NCBI RefSeq assembly: GCF_014204945.1
Contig: NZ_JACHMN010000001.1
Coordinates: forward strand, 620,001 to 684,000
Length of the DNA: 64,000 nt
Direction: 5' to 3'
Source: Allocatelliglobosispora scoriae
Lineage (GTDB): Bacteria > Actinomycetota > Actinomycetes > Mycobacteriales > Micromonosporaceae
Positions 1 to 9,584 of the stretch are shown here, piece after piece. The notes under the pieces are model-generated. The model was not told the DNA's origin and searched no databases. It worked only from the letters and a program-made list of their open reading frames with translations. Position 1 is the first letter of the stretch. The number at the start of each line of letters is the position of its first letter. A program made the translations under genes and the position numbers.

Positions 1-1
1 C

Positions 2-148
2 ATGGAGCTGGGCGATGTCCTGTGGTACCTGTCGGAGCTGTGCACCCGGCTCGGCATCCGGCTGGAGGACGTCGCCGCGCGCAACATCGCCAAGCTCGCC
101 GACCGGCAGGCCCGCGGAGTCCTGCACGGCGACGGCGATCTGCGGTGA
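2..148 (+). CDS. MazG-like nucleotide pyrophosphohydrolase, C-terminal part (cut by window edge)
   Basis: Only the last 48 codons are present, ending in TGA at 146-148. The visible peptide begins with the helix ELGDVLWYLSEL. This matches the second metal-binding helix of the all-alpha MazG/NTP pyrophosphohydrolase fold, in which the E..D pair ligates magnesium. The rest (ARNIAKLADRQARGVL) fits the C-terminal helix of small single-domain MazG-like proteins. Members of this family hydrolyse (d)NTPs to monophosphates and act in nucleotide pool cleaning. The upstream part, the start and the operon context lie outside the window, so the subfamily cannot be settled. Confidence 0.7.
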   Translation: MELGDVLWYLSELCTRLGIRLEDVAARNIAKLADRQARGVLHGDGDLR

Positions 149-152
149 CTCC

Positions 153-755
153 TCAGCCGCCGACCTGGTAGGTGAGGTGCGTGGCGTACGGGGTCACGAC
201 CACGTCGGTCTGCTGCAGGGCGACCGTGGCACCGTCGCCGGCGAACAGCGGCGTCCCGCCGCCGAGCAGCACCGGCGACAGGTGGATCCGCAGCTCGTCG
301 GCGTACCCCGACAGCACCGCCTGCCGCACCACGTCCCCGCCGCCCATCACGACCACGTCCTTGCCACCGGCGGCGGCGAGCGCCTGCTCGACGGCTTCGG
401 CGACGCTGCCCGCGAACCGGAACCGCGCCCCCAGCCGCCACGACGCCGGGGCGGAGTGCGTCACGACGAAGACGGGCGGTCCGCTGGTCGCCTGGTCAGG
501 CCCCGCGCCGTAGCCGAGCTCGTCGTTCCACCCGTTGGGTCCGTCGATGAAGTCGAACGTCCGCCGACCCATGATCACGGCGCCGGTCTCGGCCATGCTC
601 CGCTCGGTGATGGCCGCGTCTTCCGGGCTGTCCTTGGCGAAGACCCACGTGTGCAGGGACTCCCCGCCTTTGCCCAGCCCGTGTTCCATGTCGACGCCCG
701 GCGCGGTGACGTATCCGTCGAGGGACATGGAGATGTCAGCGATTACCCGGCTCAT
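153..755 (-). CDS. RibD C-terminal / dihydrofolate reductase-like family protein
   Basis: The 200-residue protein starts at ATG 755 with MSRVIADISMSLDGYV, the classic first strand of the RibD C-terminal/DHFR-like fold. It continues with VIMGRRTFD (residues 60-68), VFVVTH (95-100), VVVMGGGDVVRQ (134-145, the nucleotide-binding GGG turn) and LRIHLSPVLLGGGTPLF (156-172). Length and motifs match the stand-alone reductase-like proteins common in actinomycetes. They are thought to be NADPH-dependent reductases, but their substrates are mostly unknown. It converges on the MazG-like gene with a 4-base gap and is divergent from lon. A longer frame runs on upstream but lacks family similarity, so 755 is preferred as the start. 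Confidence 0.85.
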   Translation of the reverse strand: MSRVIADISMSLDGYVTAPGVDMEHGLGKGGESLHTWVFAKDSPEDAAITERSMAETGAVIMGRRTFDFIDGPNGWNDELGYGAGPDQATSGPPVFVVTHSAPASWRLGARFRFAGSVAEAVEQALAAAGGKDVVVMGGGDVVRQAVLSGYADELRIHLSPVLLGGGTPLFAGDGATVALQQTDVVVTPYATHLTYQVGG

Positions 756-861
756 ACCCGTCACCCTATGACGATCCGGGCACGAGCGCAGCGCGGAGTG
801 ACGGGGCAAGTGGCCTGCGTCACATCGAGGGCCGCCGTGGAACAGACCGACCCCGTCGCGA

Positions 862-882
862 CTTGAGCCTGACACGCTCAAC
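862..882. promoter_or_regulatory. HAIR-like operator for HspR upstream of lon
   Basis: CTTGAGC, seven bases, then GCTCAAC form an inverted repeat with one mismatch 21 bases before the lon start. The arrangement matches the actinobacterial HAIR element (CTTGAGT-N7-ACTCAAG) bound by the heat-shock repressor HspR. HspR control of lon is established in Streptomyces. The match is read from sequence; binding is inferred. Confidence 0.75.
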
Positions 883-902
883 TTCACGATGGCAGGTGTC
901 AG

Positions 903-3233
<2,331 letters not shown>

Positions 3234-3242
3234 CGAAGAACC

Positions 3243-3276
3243 GAAACGCCCGGCTGGTACGCCAGCCGGGCGTTTC
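3243..3276 (+). terminator. Rho-independent terminator after lon
   Basis: A perfect 15-bp stem (GAAACGCCCGGCTGG and its complement) with a TACG tetraloop starts 10 bases after the lon stop. The 3' arm ends in GTTTCC rather than a long U tract, which is usual for high-GC actinomycetes. Confidence 0.85.
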
Positions 3277-3289
3277 CCTACCCACATGC

Positions 3290-3350
3290 GCAACCAAATG
3301 TTGCACATCTCGCCGCGACGATCTACCGTAATACGCAACCGAACGTTGCG
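3290..3350. promoter_or_regulatory. Tandem inverted-repeat operator of the ArsR/SRPBCC operon
   Basis: Two copies of one imperfect palindrome lie upstream of the operon: GCAAC-N5-GTTGC at 3290-3304 and CGCAAC-N5-GTTGCG at 3334-3350. Their centres are 45 bp apart. The second copy ends just before the ribosome-binding sequence AAAGAGG. This position and symmetry suit autorepression by the ArsR-type regulator encoded in the same operon. Confidence 0.65.
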
Positions 3351-3364
3351 AAAGAGGGATGATC

Positions 3365-3829
3365 ATGGAGTACGGAAGCATCGAGCGCGAGATCCACGTG
3401 GACGCCTCCCCGGCGGTCGTCTTCGAGGTCATCAGCAGCCCTGAGCACCTGAAGGAGTGGTGGCCGGACGAGGCGGAGATCAAGCCGGTGGTCGGCGCCG
3501 AGGGGCACATCGTCTTCCACGGCGCCGCATCCGAGGAGCCGAAGATCGAACCGATCACGGTCGTCGAGGCCGAGCCACCGCGCCGGTTCGCGTTCCGCTG
3601 GGTCTATGAGGCGGGCGACGCACCCGGGCCGGACAACTCGCTGCTGGTCACCTTCGACCTGGAGCCGTCGGGCGCGGGCACCCGGGTGCGGATGACCGAG
3701 ACCGGCTTCCGCGAGCGGGGCTGGGAGGCCGCAGTCCTGGAGCACGCCTACCAGGACCACGTGCGGGGCTGGGACCACTTCATCCCCCGCCTCGGCGCCT
3801 ACCTCGCCCGACTGGTGTCGTCGTCATGA
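3365..3829 (+). CDS. SRPBCC (AHSA1-like) domain protein
   Basis: This is a START/SRPBCC-fold protein of about 154 residues. It opens with IEREIHVDASPAVVFEVISSPEHLKEWWPD, the first strand plus the W-rich helix of activator-of-Hsp90-like (AHSA1) proteins. The ATG at 3365 is preferred over the in-frame ATG at 3359 because AAAGAGG lies at proper spacing only for the former. These proteins form a hydrophobic ligand cavity; in ArsR-linked operons the ligand is unknown. The gene overlaps the ArsR gene by four bases (ATGA), which implies translational coupling. The promoter region holds the paired operator described separately. Confidence 0.85.
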   Translation: MEYGSIEREIHVDASPAVVFEVISSPEHLKEWWPDEAEIKPVVGAEGHIVFHGAASEEPKIEPITVVEAEPPRRFAFRWVYEAGDAPGPDNSLLVTFDLEPSGAGTRVRMTETGFRERGWEAAVLEHAYQDHVRGWDHFIPRLGAYLARLVSSS

Positions 3830-4179
3830 CGGTCGCCGTCGACGACGAGCTCTGGTCGGCGCTCGGGGACCCGACCCGCCGCCGGATGCTCGACCTGCTC
3901 CTCGCCGACGGCGAGGGGACGGCGACGAGCCTCAGCGAGCACCTGCCGGTGACCCGGCAGGCCGTCGCGAAGCACCTCGGCGTCCTGGACCGGGCCGGGC
4001 TGGTCCGGGTCACCCCGGCCGGGCGCGAAATGCGATACCGGGTCGACGAGGCGCAGTTCGCCCGTGCGGTGGCCCAGCTCGCCGCCGTCGGCAACGCCTG
4101 GGACGCGCGCCTGCGCCGCATCAAGCGCCTCGCCGAGGCGATCCAGCGCGCCCAGGACAACGACACGACACAGGAGTAG
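3826..4179 (+). CDS. ArsR-family transcriptional regulator
   Basis: The 117-residue winged-helix protein has the typical ArsR start LWSALGDPTRRRMLDLLLADGE and the recognition helix VTRQAVAKHLGVLDRAGLV. It lacks the metal-binding ELCVCDL motif of ArsR/SmtB sensors and contains no cysteines. It therefore belongs to the non-metal class that pairs with SRPBCC proteins (SdpR-like). It is sandwiched between two SRPBCC genes with a 4-base overlap upstream and a 2-base gap downstream. Autorepression through the CGCAAC-N5-GTTGCG sites is inferred. Confidence 0.92.
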   Translation: MTVAVDDELWSALGDPTRRRMLDLLLADGEGTATSLSEHLPVTRQAVAKHLGVLDRAGLVRVTPAGREMRYRVDEAQFARAVAQLAAVGNAWDARLRRIKRLAEAIQRAQDNDTTQE

Positions 4180-4181
4180 AC

Positions 4182-4625
4182 ATGGTGGACATTCTGCACA
4201 GAATCGGTGTCACGAACTCGTCGCCCGACAAGGTCTACGACGCCCTGACCACGATCGACGGCCTGGCCGGCTGGTGGACCCGCGACACGACCGGATCCGT
4301 CGAGCAAGGCGGGGTGATCGCGTTCCGCTTCGTACCCGGCGGTTTCGACATGCGCGTCGTCGAACTCACCCCGGGTGAACGCGTGGCCTGGCTGGTCGTC
4401 GACGGGCCGCCCGAGTGGATCGGCACCACAGTGACCTGGGAGCTCAAGCAGGAGGGCGACTACACCATCGTCCTGTTCAGCCACACCGGGTGGCGGGAGC
4501 CGAACGAGTTCATGCACCACTGCAGCACCAAGTGGGCGATCTTCCTGATGAGCCTGAAGTCGCTGCTGGAGACCGGCACCGGCAGCCCCGCACCCGACGA
4601 CGTCATGATCAGCGACTGGCACTGA
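4182..4625 (+). CDS. SRPBCC (AHSA1-like) domain protein
   Basis: This second SRPBCC protein (147 residues) has the motifs VTNSSPDKVYDALTTIDGLAGWW and a C-terminal helix KWAIFLMSLKSLLETG. A strong AGGAG ribosome-binding site lies 7 bases upstream of the ATG. It is the last gene of the three-gene unit and is followed by a terminator. The two SRPBCC proteins of the operon are clearly diverged from each other, so they probably bind different small molecules. Function beyond the fold cannot be assigned. Confidence 0.88.
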   Translation: MVDILHRIGVTNSSPDKVYDALTTIDGLAGWWTRDTTGSVEQGGVIAFRFVPGGFDMRVVELTPGERVAWLVVDGPPEWIGTTVTWELKQEGDYTIVLFSHTGWREPNEFMHHCSTKWAIFLMSLKSLLETGTGSPAPDDVMISDWH

Positions 4626-4636
4626 CCACAACGGGG

Positions 4637-4676
4637 GCAGGCCAGCCCCCGACCGGCACGCCGGGGGCTGGCCTGC
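4637..4676 (+). terminator. Terminator of the SRPBCC-ArsR-SRPBCC operon
   Basis: A 15-bp perfect stem (GCAGGCCAGCCCCCG and its complement) with a 10-base loop sits 12 bases after the stop codon. It is followed by TGTTT. Confidence 0.8.
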
Positions 4677-4729
4677 TGTTTCCGGCGCTGATCCGGCCGA
4701 CTCGACCGAGCCGGCCGGATCAGCGCCGT

Positions 4730-4954
4730 TCAGCGCGAGGAGGCGCTGCTGCGCCGGTCCAGCTCGGCACGCAGATCCGTGAACCGGTGCTCGAACAGCG
4801 CCCGCACCAGCGGCACGCTGCTCGGCGCCTCCTTCATCATGACCTTGACGTTGGTGAGCTCGCGCCGCAGCTCCTGGTCACGTAGCTCGACGACCGGAGT
4901 CTGGTCGAGCAGCGCGGGCCCGCTTGTCGGAATTCGTTCGCCGTCGTCTGTCAT
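4730..4954 (-). CDS. Small hypothetical protein, third gene of the ECF sigma operon
   Basis: A 74-residue charged protein starts at ATG 4954, which overlaps the stop of the preceding gene as ATGA. It has one predicted helix-rich body (VVELRDQELRRELTNVKVMMKEAP, then VRALFEHRFTDLRAELDRR) and no signal or membrane segment. The tight coupling to the sigma/anti-sigma pair suggests a cytoplasmic partner of that system, but no family was recognised. A longer frame upstream exists and is less likely because it would overlap the neighbour heavily. Confidence 0.65.
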   Translation of the reverse strand: MTDDGERIPTSGPALLDQTPVVELRDQELRRELTNVKVMMKEAPSSVPLVRALFEHRFTDLRAELDRRSSASSR

Positions 4955-5760
4955 GGCATCTCGATACCCGGCGAGGCGGACCGCGAATCCTGCGACTTCG
5001 ACGTGGGCTTGGTCAGGAAGCTGAGGTGCCCGTCGCCGTCGGCGCCCCACCGCCCGCCCGGCACCACGGCACCCGCCCCGTCCAGCATCGACACCTCGAT
5101 CGGCTGCCCGGCCGGGACCGGGAACGCGGCGTAGCGGGGACCGTCGGCTCGCCCCGGGACCGGCACCGTCCCCACGTCGAAGGTCCGCCCGCCCACCGTC
5201 ACCCGCAGCGTCACCACCGTCGGGTGCGCGCCCACGACATACAGCCGCTCGCCCTGCTCATCAGCGCCCAACCGGCTGCTGCCCACGCCGACCCGGCCCG
5301 GATCGGCGAGCCACGGCGCCTCGTCGACGGCGCACGTCCGCCCGTCGTAGTCGCCGTAGGTGAAACCGGCACTCGCCCACTCGCCGCCGACCGAGTTGCG
5401 CGCCTCCTGCAGCCACTCGATCCCGGGGTGGGGAAGCGCCGGATCGCACGGGTTGTCATGGAACGACGGCACCAGCCAGTAGCGCTCGCCGTCGGCGGCG
5501 ACACCGGTGTAGAACACGTTCTTCGGGGGGATCTGGTCCACGTACTCCCGGCCGAGGACGACCCCCGCGGCCGTGAGCGGCACCAGGACAGCGGCGAGCA
5601 CGAGCGCCGGCCGCCACCGGCGCCGAGGCCGGCGGGCGGGCGCGGTGACGGCACGGGCAGCGGGTTCGGGGTGGCCGGGCGGGATCGCGGCGGCGGCTAC
5701 CTGCCGCAGCGTGCTGCGCAGGCGGGCGTCGAGCGCCGGGTCGGACGGGGTCGGCTTCAT
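4951..5760 (-). CDS. Single-pass membrane protein, probable anti-sigma factor
   Basis: The 269-residue protein starts at ATG 5760, overlapping the sigma stop codon by four bases. It has a cytoplasmic N-terminus (about 1-50) with a short helical DARLRSTLRQVAAA and an arginine-rich patch. One membrane helix follows (about 51-70, PALVLAAVLVPLTAAGVVLG), then a large extracytoplasmic domain of about 200 residues. This order is that of membrane anti-sigma proteins coupled to SigE-type ECF factors in actinomycetes. No zinc-binding HxxxCxxC motif is visible in the cytoplasmic part, so it is not a ZAS-type anti-sigma. The role is inferred from context and topology. Confidence 0.7.
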   Translation of the reverse strand: MKPTPSDPALDARLRSTLRQVAAAAIPPGHPEPAARAVTAPARRPRRRWRPALVLAAVLVPLTAAGVVLGREYVDQIPPKNVFYTGVAADGERYWLVPSFHDNPCDPALPHPGIEWLQEARNSVGGEWASAGFTYGDYDGRTCAVDEAPWLADPGRVGVGSSRLGADEQGERLYVVGAHPTVVTLRVTVGGRTFDVGTVPVPGRADGPRYAAFPVPAGQPIEVSMLDGAGAVVPGGRWGADGDGHLSFLTKPTSKSQDSRSASPGIEMP

Positions 5761-6230
5761 GTCAGCGCCTTCTTCAGGGTCTTCAACGCACGGGACAGGT
5801 CGGACCGCACCGTCGCCGCCGGACGCGACAGCAGCGCCGCGATCTCCGTCAGCGGCAGGTCCTCGTAGTAGCGCAGCACCACCACCGCCCGCTGCCGGTC
5901 CGGCAGCCGGCGGATGTGCGCCCACGCCTCGTCGACCTCGGGCAGGTGGGTCACCGGCTCGGGTGCAGGGCTGCCCCGCTCCCGGGCCCGCCGCCGGTAG
6001 GCGTCTCGGGCCATGTTCACCACCGCCCGCCGCAGGTAGGGCAGCGGCCGGTCGATCGAGTCCCAGCGCGGCGCGGCGGAGGCGAACGCCGCCTGCACGA
6101 TGTCCTCGGCCAGGTCGCGGGAGCCGGTGAGCAGGTAGCCGAGCCGGGTCAGCGCGATGCGCTGCTCCCGGTAGACCTGCTCCAGCGCGGGCGGGTCGGC
6201 GGTGTCTACGTCGGTGGTCACATCAGTCAC
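5757..6230 (-). CDS. ECF sigma-70 factor (SigE-family)
   Basis: The 157-residue protein has region 2 (LGYLLTGSRDLAEDIVQAAFASAAPRW ... PYLRRAVVNMARDAYRRR) and region 4 (IRRLPDRQRAVVVLRYYEDLPLTEIAALLSRPAATVRSDLSRAL). This matches the actinobacterial SigE subfamily that is encoded beside a membrane anti-sigma gene. The start is a GTG at 6230; an alternative in-frame GTG lies at 6221. It is the first gene of a three-gene operon joined by two ATGA overlaps. It is transcribed away from the LysR gene, with which it shares an 87-base intergenic region. Confidence 0.92.
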   Translation of the reverse strand: MTDVTTDVDTADPPALEQVYREQRIALTRLGYLLTGSRDLAEDIVQAAFASAAPRWDSIDRPLPYLRRAVVNMARDAYRRRARERGSPAPEPVTHLPEVDEAWAHIRRLPDRQRAVVVLRYYEDLPLTEIAALLSRPAATVRSDLSRALKTLKKALT

Positions 6231-6298
6231 GTCCGCGCGGGGCGCCCAAACGTTGCACCCTGGGTCGCAGAGCTTACGGTTGCCCAGCAGCGATTCCC

Positions 6299-6313
6299 AT
6301 AGCTATAAGCTAT
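6299..6313. promoter_or_regulatory. Inverted repeat in front of the LysR gene
   Basis: ATAGCT-ATA-AGCTAT is a perfect 6-bp inverted repeat ending four bases before the lysR-type ATG. A T-N11-A-like symmetrical site this close to the start fits autorepression by the LysR protein. It may also affect the divergent sigma operon. Confidence 0.55.
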
Positions 6314-6317
6314 CGAC

Positions 6318-7247
6318 ATGCAGTTGGCGCAGCTCCGGTCCTTCGTCGCCGTCGCCGAGACCAGGCACTTCACCCAGGCAGCCGAGGCCGTCGGCGTCAG
6401 CCAGCCGTCCCTGAGCAAGCAGATCCACACCCTCGAGGCCGACCTCGGCGCCGAACTGTTCAGCCGGTCCCGGGGCGGCGCCACCCTCACCCCCGCCGGC
6501 GCCGCCCTCCTGCCGCTGGCCCGGCGGATCCTCGCCGACGCCGACACCGCCCGCCTGGAGGTACGCGAGCTCGTCGGCCTGCAACGCGGACGGCTCCGCC
6601 TCGGTGCCACCCCCAGCCTCTGCGTCAGCCTCGTCGCGCCCGTGCTGCGCCGCTTCGCCGACGCCCACCCGCGCATCAGCCTCCACCTCGAAGAGGGCGG
6701 CTCCCAGGACCTCGTCCGCCACCTCCTGCACGGCGAGCTCGACCTCGCCCTCATCATCGCCCCCGACACCGGCGTCGACCCGGCGCTCACCGCCACCCCG
6801 ATCCTGCGCGAGAGCCTCGTCGTCGCCTCCTCCGCCGCGATGCCGCCGCCCACCGAGCATCCGCCGCTGCGCATCACCGACCTGCGCGACCAGCCCCTCG
6901 TCATGTTCCGCACCGGCTACGACCTGCGCGACGTCACCCTCGCCGCCTGCCGTGCCGCCGGGTTCACCCCCACCTTCGCCGTCGAGGGCGGCGAACTCGA
7001 CGCCGTCCTCGGCCTCGTCGAAGCAGGGCTCGGCCTGGCCCTCGTCCCGAGCATGGCCGCGACCGGGCGCCCCCGCCTGCGCGTCACGCCGCTCGCCCCG
7101 CCCGGGTTCCATCGCACCATCGCCCTGGCCCACCGCCGCGACGTCGCCCTCACCCACTCCGCCCGCGCCCTGCGCGACACCCTCGACGCCTACCTCACCG
7201 AAGCCGCGGCCTGGCGCACCCTGCCGCCCGGCACCCAGCCGACCTGA
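6318..7247 (+). CDS. LysR-family transcriptional regulator
   Basis: The 309-residue protein has the canonical N-terminal winged helix-turn-helix (LRSFVAVAETRHFTQAAEAVGVSQPSLSKQIHTLEADLG, residues 6-44). A two-lobed LysR substrate domain follows from about residue 90 (GRLRLGATPSLCVSLVAPVLRRF). The effector is unknown. The gene is divergent from the ECF sigma operon and has its own palindrome at the start codon. The next gene downstream, a kinase, starts 143 bases later on the same strand and is probably separate. Confidence 0.93.
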   Translation: MQLAQLRSFVAVAETRHFTQAAEAVGVSQPSLSKQIHTLEADLGAELFSRSRGGATLTPAGAALLPLARRILADADTARLEVRELVGLQRGRLRLGATPSLCVSLVAPVLRRFADAHPRISLHLEEGGSQDLVRHLLHGELDLALIIAPDTGVDPALTATPILRESLVVASSAAMPPPTEHPPLRITDLRDQPLVMFRTGYDLRDVTLAACRAAGFTPTFAVEGGELDAVLGLVEAGLGLALVPSMAATGRPRLRVTPLAPPGFHRTIALAHRRDVALTHSARALRDTLDAYLTEAAAWRTLPPGTQPT

Positions 7248-7390
7248 CCCGACCCGGGAGATCTCGCCAGCTCCCGTCACATATCGCAACAAAGCGTGGC
7301 CTGCGGTTATGGAATGATCACGGTTTGCCGCACAACGCAACCGCGGGTCGGGTGCACACGCTGTGCTCGCAACCGATTACCATCACGCAC

Positions 7391-8365
7391 GTGCAGAACG
7401 CGATCAAGCCTCGCCTCGCGCCTGGCGAGATCGCCAGCCTGGTCCACAAGGGACTCGCCAAGCAGCGCGGCACCATCATCGCCATGACGGAGTTCACGGA
7501 CGGCTATTTCAACGCCGTCCACGGCGTACGCCTCGCCGACGGCCGCGAACTCGTCCTCAAGGTCGCCCCGCCCGCCGGGCCCCGGCTGCTGCGCCACGAA
7601 TCAGACCTCATCCGCGCCGAGATGCACTTCTACGAGCGCGCCATCACCGTCGGGGTTCCGCTGCCGGCCCTGCGCTACGGCGACCCCGACAGCGGGGTTC
7701 TGCTCATGGACATGCTGCGCGGCCAGACCCTCGACTCCGTCCGCGACAAGCTGCCCACCGAGGACCTCTTCGCCATCCGCCGCCAGCTCGGCGAGATCGC
7801 CGCCCGCAGCACCGGACTCACCGGCCCCCTGTTCGGCTACCCCCGACGCGACGGCCGCACCCGGTCCCCGAGCTGGCGCGCCGCGTTCCTCGCCATGATC
7901 GACGACATCCTCCTCGACGCCATCGAGTTCGACGCCGAACTGCCCCTGCCCGCCGAGCAGATCGCCGCCCTCGTCGCCAAACACTCGCTCCTGCTCGACG
8001 AGGTCACCACCCCCAGCCTGGTCCACTTCGACCTGTGGGACGGCAACATCTTCGTCATCGACAACGGCTGGGGCTGGCGCGTCGAGGCCATCATCGACGC
8101 CGGCCGGGCCCTCTACGCCGACCCGCTCGCCGAACTCGTCCCCACCATCGCCTTCGCCGCACCCGACCAGGCCGACATCGTCATCGACGCCATGCTCGGC
8201 CGCGAGCTCACCCCCGCCGAGCAGACCCGGCTGTGCCTCTACACCAGCTACCTGCTCATGGTCCTCGTCACCGAAGGCGCCAGCCAGCGCTTCGACAAGG
8301 CCGAGTTCGAACCCAAGCGGCAGTGGTTCTACCAGCAGCTCACCGGCTACCTCGCCCAACTGTAG
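7391..8365 (+). CDS. Aminoglycoside phosphotransferase (APH)-family kinase
   Basis: This APH/choline-kinase fold protein has about 324 residues. The N-lobe has the lysine strand LVLKVAPPAG. The C-lobe has the Brenner motif HFDLWDGNIFV (catalytic Asp plus Asn) and the metal aspartate region AIIDAGRALYADPLAEL. GTG 7391 (VQNAIKPRL) is chosen as start because it opens the homologous region; an ATG further upstream at 7325 adds a non-conserved tail. No strong ribosome-binding site is visible, so translation may be nearly leaderless. The substrate (small-molecule alcohol, antibiotic or protein) cannot be told. It is followed 9 bases later by the phosphatase fusion gene, probably in one operon. Confidence 0.85.
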   Translation: MQNAIKPRLAPGEIASLVHKGLAKQRGTIIAMTEFTDGYFNAVHGVRLADGRELVLKVAPPAGPRLLRHESDLIRAEMHFYERAITVGVPLPALRYGDPDSGVLLMDMLRGQTLDSVRDKLPTEDLFAIRRQLGEIAARSTGLTGPLFGYPRRDGRTRSPSWRAAFLAMIDDILLDAIEFDAELPLPAEQIAALVAKHSLLLDEVTTPSLVHFDLWDGNIFVIDNGWGWRVEAIIDAGRALYADPLAELVPTIAFAAPDQADIVIDAMLGRELTPAEQTRLCLYTSYLLMVLVTEGASQRFDKAEFEPKRQWFYQQLTGYLAQL

Positions 8366-8374
8366 GAGCGCACC

Positions 8375-9574
8375 GTGGCCGTCGACCTCGTCTACGAGAC
8401 GCACTCCGTCACCCTCGACAACGAGACCGGCCACGCCACCGGCTGGCTTCCCGGCGAGCTCTCCGCCGACGGCATCGACCTCGCCCGGGCCCTCGGCGAA
8501 CGCCGCCGCGGCACCGGCCTGCACGCCGTCTACTGCTCCGACCTGCACCGGGCCGTCCAGACCGCCGAACTCGCCTTCGGCGGCACCGGGATCCCGATCA
8601 TCACCGACACCCGGCTGCGCGAGGTCGACTATGGCGCCTGGAACGGCATGCCCCACGCCAAGCTCCACAGCGAACGCGGCGCCCGCATCGACGTCCCGTT
8701 CCCCGGCGGACAGTCCTACCGCGAGGTCACCGCGCACATGGCCGACCTGCTCCGGGACCTCGCCGCCCGCCACGACGGCGAGCACATCCTCCTCATCGGA
8801 CACGCCGCCACCCGGCACGCCCTCGCCACCCTCCTCGGCGGCGCCACCCTGCGCGGCGAGGTCATCGGCGAGTTCCGCTGGCGAACGGGCTGGCCCTACA
8901 CCCTGCCCGCCGACTGGGACGGGGGCCACGACGACCTCGCCCTGCACGCGATCACCACCGAAGCCGCCGCCCTCACCGACGCGCTGCGCGGCGCCGACCT
9001 CGGCGTTCCGACCCGGTGCGCACCGTGGGACGCCCGCGACCTCCTCGCACACGTGCAGCTCACCCTCAGCCGTACCACCACCATGCTCACCACGGCACCG
9101 CCCGGTGGCGAACCGCTCACCGCCGCGGGGTATTACGACGCGCCCGGCCTCTTCGACCCCGCCACCGACACCGCCCGGCTCGACGAAGCCCACCACCAGC
9201 GGGCCACCCCGGACACCTTCGACAACACCTGGCGGGCAGCGGTCACCGCCGCCGGCTGGGCGGCGCCCGACCGCCTCGTCCGGACCCGGCACGGACACCC
9301 GATCCGGCTGGGCGACTACCTGCGTACCCGCGTCGTCGAACTCGCCGTCCACGGCCTGGACCTCGCCGACGCCCTCGGCCGCGCGCCCTGGCTCACCGAA
9401 CCCGCCGCCCGCGTCACCGACCGGCTCCTGCGCGAACTCGGCGACCCCGACGGCCTCGGCTGGGACCGCGACACCTTCCTGCGCAAGGCCACCGGCCGCG
9501 CACCCCTCACCGCGAGCGAAGCCGCCGCCCTCACCGAGCGTGGCCTGCGCTGGCTGACCCTCGCCGCCAGCTAG
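8375..9574 (+). CDS. Fusion: histidine-phosphatase-like domain + DinB/maleylpyruvate-isomerase-like domain
   Basis: The 399-residue protein has two parts. Residues 1 to about 185 form a histidine phosphatase (phosphoglycerate-mutase-like) domain. It has the first histidine in YETHSVT, YCSDLHRAVQTAEL, LREVDYGAWNG and the second histidine in ILLIGHAATR. Residues about 190-399 resemble the mycothiol-dependent maleylpyruvate isomerase/DinB fold (CAPWDARDLLAHVQLTLSR, then VVELAVHGLDLADALGR). The usual RHG of the phosphatase is THS here. GTG 8375 is preceded by TAGGAG overlapping the stop of the kinase gene, so the two are probably co-translated. A mycothiol-linked dephosphorylation role is possible but unproven. 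Confidence 0.8.
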   Translation: MAVDLVYETHSVTLDNETGHATGWLPGELSADGIDLARALGERRRGTGLHAVYCSDLHRAVQTAELAFGGTGIPIITDTRLREVDYGAWNGMPHAKLHSERGARIDVPFPGGQSYREVTAHMADLLRDLAARHDGEHILLIGHAATRHALATLLGGATLRGEVIGEFRWRTGWPYTLPADWDGGHDDLALHAITTEAAALTDALRGADLGVPTRCAPWDARDLLAHVQLTLSRTTTMLTTAPPGGEPLTAAGYYDAPGLFDPATDTARLDEAHHQRATPDTFDNTWRAAVTAAGWAAPDRLVRTRHGHPIRLGDYLRTRVVELAVHGLDLADALGRAPWLTEPAARVTDRLLRELGDPDGLGWDRDTFLRKATGRAPLTASEAAALTERGLRWLTLAAS

Positions 9575-9584
9575 GCTCGCCGCC

